From contig JAZSRP010000027.1 in NCBI GenBank assembly GCA_045538555.1, positions 1-10,624 of the forward strand: DNA of 10,624 nt. The letters run 5' to 3'. This DNA is from Coliplasma sp045538555 (GTDB taxonomy: Bacteria > Bacillota > Clostridia > Oscillospirales > CAG-382). The position numbers and the translations under genes are program-made. A model generated the notes under the pieces. The model was not told the DNA's origin and ran no database searches. It was given only the letters and a program-made list of their open reading frames with translations. Shown piece after piece: positions 1 to 5,378 of the stretch (the stretch's first letter is position 1; every line of letters begins with the position of its first letter).

Positions 1-207
1 GAATCCACAGAAACCGGATCCCAAATCCCCGTATTGATCGTAATCACCAATGAATCAAATAATAATGACTACTATAACGGTGACTATTACGATCCGACTG
101 CCTATTGGGTAAAGGACAATGTTTTCTATACGCTCCGTGTGCTTGGGGATGAAACAAATAAGAAAGAAATTCAAGCTATGCTTGATCGAATCCTTGGGGA
201 AATTTGA
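1..207 (+). CDS. C-terminal fragment of an unidentified protein, possibly DUF4367-like
   Basis: An open frame runs in from the left edge and stops at TGA (205-207), leaving 68 residues. The fragment has an Asn/Asp/Tyr-rich stretch (about residues 18-35). A segment reading YWVKDNVFYTLRVLGDE follows, then a short amphipathic helix ending ILGEI. This tail, an aromatic 'W-x-K-(D/N)-x-x-(F/Y)-Y-x-L' strand followed by a terminal helix, recalls the C-terminal DUF4367 domain found in extracytoplasmic parts of many Firmicute anti-sigma-like proteins. The resemblance is by eye and weak. The start and the N-terminal domains lie outside the window, so the function cannot be decided. No convincing terminator hairpin follows the stop. 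A new promoter begins 10 bases downstream. Confidence 0.5.
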   Translation, partial: ESTETGSQIPVLIVITNESNNNDYYNGDYYDPTAYWVKDNVFYTLRVLGDETNKKEIQAMLDRILGEI

Positions 208-216
208 GCAAAACTA

Positions 217-245
217 TTGAATTTCCCCCTTCGCTCCGCTATAAT
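217..245 (+). promoter_or_regulatory. Sigma-A-type promoter upstream of the isomerase gene
   Basis: TTGAAT (217-222) and TATAAT (240-245) are separated by exactly 17 bases, giving 5/6 and 6/6 matches to the consensus. The predicted start is near 252. The next rightward gene begins at 453, so the leader would be about 200 nt. A second, weaker candidate nearer the gene is an extended -10, TG-G-TATAAC at 397-405, which lacks a recognisable -35. Confidence 0.55.
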
Positions 246-249
246 GTCA

Positions 250-264
250 TTGTCAGCGTGACAA
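250..264. promoter_or_regulatory. Palindromic operator candidate at the predicted start site
   Basis: TTGTCA-GCG-TGACAA is a perfect 6-bp-arm palindrome lying over the predicted +1 of the promoter at 217-245, where a repressor would normally act. An overlapping direct repeat of GTGACAAC (258-265 and 269-276) shares its right arm. No regulator gene for it is visible nearby. Confidence 0.4.
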
Positions 265-452
265 CACAGTGACAACAAAAATCTTGATAGTCCGTATTTT
301 ACGGATAATCTGAGCACTCCCGATAATATGAGTAAAAATACCCATACAAAATTGTTTAAGTCACAGTTTTCGGGAGCCGCAAGCCGGGCGAGGTTATGGT
401 ATAACTGAACGATAATTGACAAGTTTTATGAAAATTCTTTCAAAGGAGAGAT

Positions 453-1265
453 ATGCACAAAATATATTGTTCTACGGGAGCTCTGTTAGGAAGACCCAAC
501 GGGAGAGATTTTACACTTTTGCAAAAATGCGCCGTTGCGCTTGAATGCGATGGGTTTGAATTTATGATGTACGGGAGTTGGCACGAAAAGATCGATTACC
601 TAAAGGACTTTGTGCTATCGCTTTCGGCGGAGTTTCCCGTGTTTCATATTGAAAAGGATGTTGGAAATCTCATCAGCCGTAACCAAGAGGGTGATGTAGA
701 AAAAGCTTTTGAGATTTTTGAAACAAACTGTTCTTTGGCAAAAGATTTTGGCTCAAAAAAGCTTGTGCTGCATCTTTGGGGCGGGTTAGATTCAGACAAA
801 AATATTTCGCATAATATAAGGTGTTTTAAATACCTAAAAGATATTTCTGATGCTTATGGGATGTTGCTCACAGTGGAAAATGTTGTATGCAACCGTCAAG
901 ATCCTATGACCCACTTGATCGCCTTGGCAAGAGAATATCCTGACATACGATTTACCTTTGATACAAAAATGGCAGCGTTTCATAATCAACTACACACACT
1001 ATATCAAAGAGAAAATTTGTGGATATTTCCGTATATTTCGCATATACATGTGAATGATTATGGTGGAGGGTATATGGACTGGGGTAACCTTTCTACTCTT
1101 CACTTGGGTGATGGCAAGATAGATTTTGACCGGTTTTTTGCTTTTCTGAATAAAAATGGATACGATGGCGAGTTTACTGTTGAAGCCACCTCTTTTGATA
1201 ATAACGGTAATATTGATTTTGAATCATTGAACCGAACATTTGCAATGATTCGCAAAAAAATTTAA
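453..1265 (+). CDS. Sugar phosphate isomerase/epimerase family protein (xylose isomerase-like TIM barrel)
   Basis: This 270-residue protein is the usual length for the AP-endonuclease-2/xylose-isomerase-like TIM-barrel family, cytoplasmic metal enzymes that isomerise or epimerise sugars and related polyols. Likely metal or active-site residues fall at the expected strand ends: Glu142 (LTVENVV), Asp170 (FTFDTK), the His197/His199 pair (SHIHVND), the family-typical HLGDGKID loop (217-224) and Glu244 (FTVEATS). There is no signal peptide. The ATG at 453 follows AAAGGAGAG (442-450), a good site with slightly short spacing. The gene stands alone between its own promoter and a bidirectional terminator. 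The substrate cannot be told from sequence, as this family is catalytically diverse, and an endonuclease-IV-like role is less likely. Family assignment is firm; specificity is unknown. Confidence 0.85.
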   Translation: MHKIYCSTGALLGRPNGRDFTLLQKCAVALECDGFEFMMYGSWHEKIDYLKDFVLSLSAEFPVFHIEKDVGNLISRNQEGDVEKAFEIFETNCSLAKDFGSKKLVLHLWGGLDSDKNISHNIRCFKYLKDISDAYGMLLTVENVVCNRQDPMTHLIALAREYPDIRFTFDTKMAAFHNQLHTLYQRENLWIFPYISHIHVNDYGGGYMDWGNLSTLHLGDGKIDFDRFFAFLNKNGYDGEFTVEATSFDNNGNIDFESLNRTFAMIRKKI

Positions 1266-1288
1266 TAAAACAATCTCATCACACAAAT

Positions 1289-1326
1289 AAAAAAAAGCAG
1301 AGAGATCGGTATCTCTCTGCTTTTTT
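1289..1326. terminator. Bidirectional Rho-independent terminator
   Basis: A perfect 10-bp stem GCAGAGAGAT/ATCTCTCTGC (1297-1306 and 1311-1320) with a CGGT loop is flanked by eight A's on the left and six T's on the right. It can therefore stop transcription from both sides. It sits between the convergent isomerase gene (ends 1265) and desulfoferrodoxin gene (ends 1346). Confidence 0.92.
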
Positions 1327-1345
1327 ATGTTTTTTAAACTGATGA

Positions 1346-1726
1346 TCAGAGGTCAGCTTTCCAGAGTCCGTGGAGGTTGCAGTAAGCGTACACGGAGATG
1401 GGTTTTTCATCTTTCAACAAAAAGCTGACTGAGGGAGCGTCGCCGGGGGACAGGCATTTGCGCTGACCGCCCTTGTCGGTGCGGAGATACACCCATTGAA
1501 TACTGTGTTCCTCTGTCATGGGGTGAAGCACAGATCCCACGTTTACACTGACGGTATTGCCGTCAAGGGTTACGGCGGGGATGTGTTTTTCGGCACTTGC
1601 CTCAACGGTGCCCGGCTGCAAAAGAGTCATTTTTTGGCCGCAGCACATCATGGGCACGCCGGATGAATTTATCATTCCAACCAGATTTCCGCATTTTTCA
1701 CATACGTAAAATTTGTTATCACACAT
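1346..1726 (-). CDS. dfx: Desulfoferrodoxin (two-iron superoxide reductase)
   Basis: Superoxide reductase reduces superoxide to hydrogen peroxide without making oxygen, a cytoplasmic defence of anaerobes. The 126-residue protein has both iron centres. The N-terminal desulforedoxin-like centre I has Cys9, Cys12, Cys28 and Cys29. Centre II, the active site, has His48 (in EKHIP), His68, His74, Cys116 and His119 (CNLHG). The length is typical of the class with both centres. The ATG at 1726 is chosen because GGAGGA lies 8 bases upstream (1735-1740) and homology begins at MCDNKFYVCEKCG; the frame's 35 upstream residues are unlike the family. It lies downstream of thioredoxin reductase on the same strand but has its own promoter with a Crp/Fnr-like palindrome. 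The electron donor, usually rubredoxin, is not in the window. Confidence 0.95.
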   Translation of the reverse strand: MCDNKFYVCEKCGNLVGMINSSGVPMMCCGQKMTLLQPGTVEASAEKHIPAVTLDGNTVSVNVGSVLHPMTEEHSIQWVYLRTDKGGQRKCLSPGDAPSVSFLLKDEKPISVYAYCNLHGLWKADL

Positions 1727-1784
1727 AACAGTTATCCTCCGAAAAAGTAAATTTTTTGTGTTTGTTTTTTTGTTTTCCGATGTA

Positions 1785-1825
1785 ATATTAGCATACAAAA
1801 AGTTCTTTTTCCGTGACTTAGTCAC
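1785..1825 (-). promoter_or_regulatory. dfx promoter with Crp/Fnr-like operator
   Basis: Read leftward, the palindrome GTGACTAAGTCAC (1825-1813) is followed by an extended -10, TGC-TAATAT (1793-1785). There is no good -35; the corresponding positions overlap the palindrome edge (CGGAAA). The predicted +1 is about 1778, so the palindrome centre (1819) lies near -41, the class II activator position for Crp/Fnr proteins. The same arrangement with the same distance recurs upstream of trxA. Confidence 0.7.
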
Positions 1826-1842
1826 AAACAAAAAATATTTTT

Positions 1843-2772
1843 TCAGCCCAAACTGTCAATATATTCCTCTGCAAAGTGTGCCGCCACCGCACCGTCCGAA
1901 ACAGCGGTGACCACCTGACGCAACACTTTTTTTCGTACGTCGCCTGCGGCAAAAACACCGGGAATTGACGTGCGGGTGGTTTCGTCAGCGGCGATATATC
2001 CGTCCGGATCGGTGATTCCGAGAGACGTGAGAAACTCCGTGGCGGGCTCTCTGCCAATGGAAACAAATATTCCGTCGCAGTCTACCGTTGATCGGGTTCC
2101 GTCCAAAACATCCTCCACCACTGCTCCTGTGATGCGTGTGTCAAAAACCAGATCCGTCACGCGTTTGTTCCACAAAAAACTGATGTTTTGGGACTCTGCC
2201 AGCGGTTTGTGATACAGCTTGGTGGCTCGGAGGGTGTCTCTTCGGTGAACGAAAATTACCTTTTTTGCCAGCCGTGAGAGATACAGAGCATCTGCGGCGG
2301 CAGAATTTCCGCCGCCCACCACCATGACGGTCTTGTCTTTGTAAAACCGTCCGTCACAGTGCGCACAATAATGAATGCCTCTTCCAATCAGTTCTTTTTC
2401 GTGATCCAGCCCCAGGGGGCGGGGATTGGCACCTGTGGCGATGATGACGGTTTTTGATTTTACGGCTGTTCCGTCGGATAAAATGATTGTTTTGGGATTG
2501 GCAGCCAGGTCAAGCGATTGTGCCTCGCCGTACATTGTAACTGCGCCAAACCGTTCTGCGCCTTTTTGCATCTTCATGCCCAACGTAAATCCGTCCACTC
2601 CCTCGTCAAATCCGGGGTAGTTGTCAATATCACCCGTCAGCGCCATCTGCCCGCCGGGAGCCATACGCTCCAAAACCAGAGTGGAGAGGCCTCCTCGGGC
2701 GGCATAAAGGGCGGCGGAATATCCTGCCGGGCCGCCACCGATGATCAGGGTATCGTATACGTGTGTATCCAT
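1843..2772 (-). CDS. trxB: Thioredoxin reductase (NADPH, FAD-dependent, low molecular weight)
   Basis: This enzyme moves electrons from NADPH through FAD and a dithiol to thioredoxin in the cytoplasm. Its 309 residues match the bacterial low-Mr class. In order it shows the FAD-binding GGGPAG (12-17), the redox pair Cys136-Ala-His-Cys139 (most relatives have CATC), the NAD(P)-binding GGGNSAAADA (153-162), the NADPH-type HRRDTLR (176-182), and the second FAD motif GDVRKKVLRQ (277-286). The ATG at 2772 has GAGG nine bases upstream (2782-2785). It is divergent from the Crp/Fnr gene (91-bp gap) and points toward dfx, 116 bp downstream. It could be partly co-transcribed with dfx, since no terminator separates them. 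Its natural partner is the thioredoxin at 3527-3835. Confidence 0.95.
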   Translation of the reverse strand: MDTHVYDTLIIGGGPAGYSAALYAARGGLSTLVLERMAPGGQMALTGDIDNYPGFDEGVDGFTLGMKMQKGAERFGAVTMYGEAQSLDLAANPKTIILSDGTAVKSKTVIIATGANPRPLGLDHEKELIGRGIHYCAHCDGRFYKDKTVMVVGGGNSAAADALYLSRLAKKVIFVHRRDTLRATKLYHKPLAESQNISFLWNKRVTDLVFDTRITGAVVEDVLDGTRSTVDCDGIFVSIGREPATEFLTSLGITDPDGYIAADETTRTSIPGVFAAGDVRKKVLRQVVTAVSDGAVAAHFAEEYIDSLG

Positions 2773-2801
2773 GGCTTGTTACCTCAATTATTTTTATTAT
2801 C

Positions 2802-2830
2802 TTGATATCTTGGAAATATGGGAGTATAAT
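2802..2830 (+). promoter_or_regulatory. Sigma-A-type promoter of the Crp/Fnr regulator gene
   Basis: TTGATA (2802-2807) and TATAAT (2825-2830) are 17 bases apart, 5/6 and 6/6 matches to the consensus. The predicted start is about 2837, 27 bases before the ATG at 2864. No activator site is needed, so the regulator is probably made constitutively. Confidence 0.8.
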
Positions 2831-2863
2831 ATCTCTAGAAAGATGACAAAGAGGGTCTTTTGT

Positions 2864-3538
2864 ATGGCACGAAAAATGTTTGAGCCCGTTTACAGAGAAA
2901 TATTTCCCTTTTGGGAAAAGCTGAACGAAAGCGACAGAGATTATCTCTGCGAGAATTCCTATGCTCTTACGTATCCAAAAGGGTGCACAGTTCATGACGG
3001 AAGCGAATGCTCCGGCGTGATACTGGTGAGATCGGGATGTCTGCGTCTTTATATTATGTCCGAGGAAGGGAAGGACGTGACGCTCTACCGCATCCACTCG
3101 GGAGAGATCTGCATGCTGTCTGCCTCCTGCGTGCTCCAGAGCATCACTTTTGATGTTATGGTTGACGCCGAGGAGGACAGTGAATGCTACGTTATCAGCG
3201 GTCCTGCCTATTCTTCTGTTTCTGAGAGCAACCCTGATATAAAGATTTTTACGCTGGAGACGGCGGTGAGCCGATTTTCCGACGTGGTATGGGTGATGCA
3301 GCAGATTCTTTTTATGAGCATGGACAAACGGCTTGCAATTTTTTTGACCGATGAGTCTGCCCGTCTGGAGAGCGATACCATAAACCTGACACACGAGCAG
3401 ATGGCCAAATACATGGGATCTGCCCGTGAGGTAGTGTCAAGAATGCTCAAGTATTTTTCAAACGAGGGTCTGGTGGAGCTGTCCCGAAAGGGCGTGCGAA
3501 TCATCGACAAGAAACGTTTGAAAAGGTTAGCCCTTTAG
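2864..3538 (+). CDS. Crp/Fnr family transcriptional regulator
   Basis: This 224-residue protein is of normal length for the family. An N-terminal cyclic-nucleotide-binding-like beta-barrel spans about residues 25-120, a dimerisation helix about 125-155, and a C-terminal winged helix about 160-224. The recognition helix SAREVVSRMLKYF (186-198) carries Arg188-Glu189 and Ser192-Arg193, the R-E-x-x-S-R pattern expected to read a TGA-type half-site. The barrel lacks the cAMP-binding signature as far as I can see. It does hold seven cysteines (29, 41, 49, 59, 83, 89, 108), so redox or metal sensing is plausible but unproven. The ATG at 2864 is preferred because AAAGAGGG lies 8 bases upstream; in-frame upstream starts (2741, 2843) have poor sites and lie before or near the promoter. 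It is flanked by trxB and trxA. The likely targets are the palindromes at dfx and trxA. Confidence 0.88.
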   Translation: MARKMFEPVYREIFPFWEKLNESDRDYLCENSYALTYPKGCTVHDGSECSGVILVRSGCLRLYIMSEEGKDVTLYRIHSGEICMLSASCVLQSITFDVMVDAEEDSECYVISGPAYSSVSESNPDIKIFTLETAVSRFSDVVWVMQQILFMSMDKRLAIFLTDESARLESDTINLTHEQMAKYMGSAREVVSRMLKYFSNEGLVELSRKGVRIIDKKRLKRLAL

Positions 3539-3835
3539 CATATCGAGAATCTGTGCTTTTGGCCGAGCGCCTACGGACTGAGTCACAATTTTTCCGTTCC
3601 TCATCACCACCAGCATGGGGATGCTTGATACCCCAAACCTTGATGCCAGCTCCGGCTCTTGGTCAACGTTGACCTTTGCTACCAGAAACTGCGGGTTTTC
3701 CTCTGCAATCTCGTCCACCAAGGGCGAAACCATGCGGCAGGGGCCGCACCAATCGGCATAAAAATCGATAAGAACGGTTTTTTTGCTGTTTTCTACCTCT
3801 GAAAAATTGTTTTTATTCAATGACAGTACGGACAT
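3527..3835 (-). CDS. trxA: Thioredoxin
   Basis: This small cytoplasmic dithiol protein reduces protein disulfides and is recharged by thioredoxin reductase. The 102-residue length is standard. It has the DFYADWCGPC active site with Cys30-Gly-Pro-Cys33 and the cis-proline loop SIP (Pro73). The buried Asp (VLIDFYA) is also present. The ATG at 3835 has AAGGAAG 8 bases upstream (3844-3850) and matches family N-termini; the extra 60 upstream residues of the open frame contain promoter sequence. The stop codon lies inside the end of the convergent Crp/Fnr gene, giving a 12-bp overlap (3527-3538) with no terminator between them. Its promoter carries the same palindrome as dfx, so it is likely co-regulated with the superoxide reductase. 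Confidence 0.96.
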   Translation of the reverse strand: MSVLSLNKNNFSEVENSKKTVLIDFYADWCGPCRMVSPLVDEIAEENPQFLVAKVNVDQEPELASRFGVSSIPMLVVMRNGKIVTQSVGARPKAQILDMLKG

Positions 3836-3864
3836 TTTGTGTACTTCCTTTCTTTGTTTTTGTG

Positions 3865-3911
3865 AGTATAGTATAACCAAGAAAAAAATATTTTTCTGTG
3901 ACAAAGTCACA
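3865..3911 (-). promoter_or_regulatory. trxA promoter with Crp/Fnr-like operator
   Basis: The palindrome TGTGAC-AAA-GTCACA (3897-3911 on the + strand) precedes a leftward -10 box TATACT at 3875-3870; a second overlapping TATACT lies at 3870-3865. With the first -10, +1 is about 3863 and the palindrome centre (3904) lies near -41. There is no -35 hexamer worth the name; an A/T-rich tract lies between, as at dfx. This geometry fits activation by a Crp/Fnr dimer touching RNA polymerase. Confidence 0.7.
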
Positions 3912-4012
3912 AAAAGAGGGGATGCCGGAGGCAGATCAAATCCGGTACAGATACATATGCAATCATATGATTTGAAATGCTTGCGTGCGGCTTGTAAAAA
4001 ACCAAAAATAAA

Positions 4013-4046
4013 CAAAAAGCGGAGTGTAATTTACTCCGCTTTTTTG
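4013..4046. terminator. Bidirectional Rho-independent terminator
   Basis: The stem GCGGAGT/ACTCCGC (4019-4025 and 4033-4039), extendable by a G-T pair, is flanked by an A-tract on the left and T's on the right. For leftward transcription it ends the glycan-modification operon (last gene ends 4057) and insulates trxA. The 100 bp between it and the trxA palindrome hold no gene that I can see. Confidence 0.88.
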
Positions 4047-4056
4047 ATTGGATTTT

Positions 4057-5355
4057 TCAAAACTTGTCCATCAACTCGCTGATTTCGAGGGATATTTTTT
4101 CTTCAATATATGAGTTGCTCTGATTGTTTTCTATCATCTTCAAAAACACCGTGAGCTCATATCTGATGCCTTCACCGTCAAGCTGGTAAAAATATCGTTT
4201 GTTTTTTGAAATGTCCTCATATCGAAGTTCAAAATAATCGGTTTTCCACCAAGGTGCGGGAACGTATACATAACCATCTTCTCCCGAAACGATCAGCTCT
4301 CCCTCGGATTTGATGCCGTTTCCCACTTTTATGGAAGCGGTGGCATTTTTATATACAAAATCAATTTTTGTAAAAGTGTCATAACGATATTCTTCGTTAA
4401 GCATTTTTGAAAAGACATGAAAATCTTTGTAATCAGTGCCCAAAATTTTGAAGATCGGAAGCAACGCTGTGGGCCCCCATTGAGTCATGCTGTTCCATCT
4501 TGTTGAAAAATCAATATCTCTGAGAGATTCCAGACTTGTGCAGGTTGCATCAACAGAAAGAACATTGCCGATCATTCCGCTTTTTACAAGCAAAAGCAGT
4601 CGTGAAAATGCCGTCGAGTATGCTGTTTTGATCCCATCCATCAAAACGCATCCGTTGGTTTTTGCCAAATCAAACAGTTCCTTTGCATTCTCTTTATTCA
4701 ACGCAATGGGAGATTCACAGATTACGTGCTTTTTGTTTTTCAACGCAAGCTTTATTTGTTCGTAGTGATTGGTGGGATGGGATATGATATAGAGAGCATC
4801 AACGTCATTCAATAGATTTTCGTAGCTTCTGTAGTAATTGTTGCAATTAAGCCCAAGCTTTTCTGGCAGACGGCTGTAACAGCCGGCTATCTCCATACCG
4901 TTTACAAAACCACATTCTTTTTCAATTTTTTGAAGTATGCGGCTCTCCCCAACCAGTCCCAGACGAGTTTTTCTGTTTTTTTCTCGGATTTCGGAGCTGG
5001 AAATGCCCTGTGTTCGGTCAAGATAAACAACCTTACAGTACTCGTTCAGATAATCAAACTTGCCCTCCCAGTCCGAACCAACAGTAAAAATATCTACGTC
5101 CAATCTTCGAATATCGTCAATTTTTTGACCTTCATATTCTTCAATAATAATTTCGTCGGCAAGGCCGGTTGCCCTGACCGATTCGATCCGTTCCATCAAG
5201 CTTTGCTGAACGTTGATTTTCCCACGGGATTTGTCAAAACCATCTGCTGTTACGCCTACGATTAAATAATCACCCAAAGCTTTTGCACGTTCTAATAATC
5301 TTATGTGGCCGTAATGAAGCAGGTCATAGGTGCCGTATGTAATAACTTTTATCAT
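4057..5355 (-). CDS. TagD-like cytidylyltransferase fused to a Gfo/Idh/MocA-like domain
   Basis: A two-domain protein of 432 residues. Residues 1-130 form a nucleotidyltransferase with GTYDLLHYGH (8-17, catalytic HxGH His14/His17) and RTQGISSSEI (114-123). These closely follow glycerol-3-phosphate cytidylyltransferase, which makes CDP-glycerol from CTP. Residues from about 131 resemble a Gfo/Idh/MocA oxidoreductase: a Rossmann start (RLGLVGESRI), SHPTNHYEQIKLAL, HVICESP (210-216) and a long C-terminal sheet domain. The usual glycine loop and EKP motif are altered (GESRIL; ESP), so dehydrogenase activity is doubtful. The ATG at 5355 has GAGG six bases upstream (5362-5365); a TTG at 5367 would overlap that site. 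It is last in the operon, 23 nt after the aminotransferase. Role inferred: CTP activation of a small polyol or amino-alcohol phosphate for LicD. Confidence 0.85.
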   Translation of the reverse strand: MIKVITYGTYDLLHYGHIRLLERAKALGDYLIVGVTADGFDKSRGKINVQQSLMERIESVRATGLADEIIIEEYEGQKIDDIRRLDVDIFTVGSDWEGKFDYLNEYCKVVYLDRTQGISSSEIREKNRKTRLGLVGESRILQKIEKECGFVNGMEIAGCYSRLPEKLGLNCNNYYRSYENLLNDVDALYIISHPTNHYEQIKLALKNKKHVICESPIALNKENAKELFDLAKTNGCVLMDGIKTAYSTAFSRLLLLVKSGMIGNVLSVDATCTSLESLRDIDFSTRWNSMTQWGPTALLPIFKILGTDYKDFHVFSKMLNEEYRYDTFTKIDFVYKNATASIKVGNGIKSEGELIVSGEDGYVYVPAPWWKTDYFELRYEDISKNKRYFYQLDGEGIRYELTVFLKMIENNQSNSYIEEKISLEISELMDKF

Positions 5356-5378
5356 TTTGAACCTCAATTATTGTGTGA

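Larger units (their letters stand above)
208..452. other. Intergenic leader region
   Basis: This 245-bp gap holds the promoter and palindrome listed separately, plus a small hairpin TCCGTA-TTT-TACGGA (291-305). I see no convincing gene. A leftward open frame crossing it would need a TTG start with no ribosome binding site. The long untranslated leader could have a regulatory role, but no known riboswitch core was recognised. Confidence 0.4.

Noticed and set aside
171..422. Leftward 83-residue open frame across the left intergenic region
   Set aside because: It needs a TTG start without a ribosome binding site and overlaps the end of the upstream gene and a good rightward promoter.
208..452. 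Riboswitch in the 200-nt leader before the isomerase
   Set aside because: Only one small hairpin (291-305) is visible and no conserved riboswitch core could be recognised by eye.
2630..3394. Leftward 254-residue open frame opposite the regulator and trxB start
   Set aside because: It lies antisense to the clear Crp/Fnr gene and overlaps trxB in another frame. Its composition (many His/Arg) is typical of a shadow frame and no domain is recognisable.
3912..4012. Repeated CATATG elements and a CCGGA/TCCGG pair upstream of the trxA palindrome
   Set aside because: The arms are short and the spacing is poor. I could not connect them to a gene or a stable hairpin.
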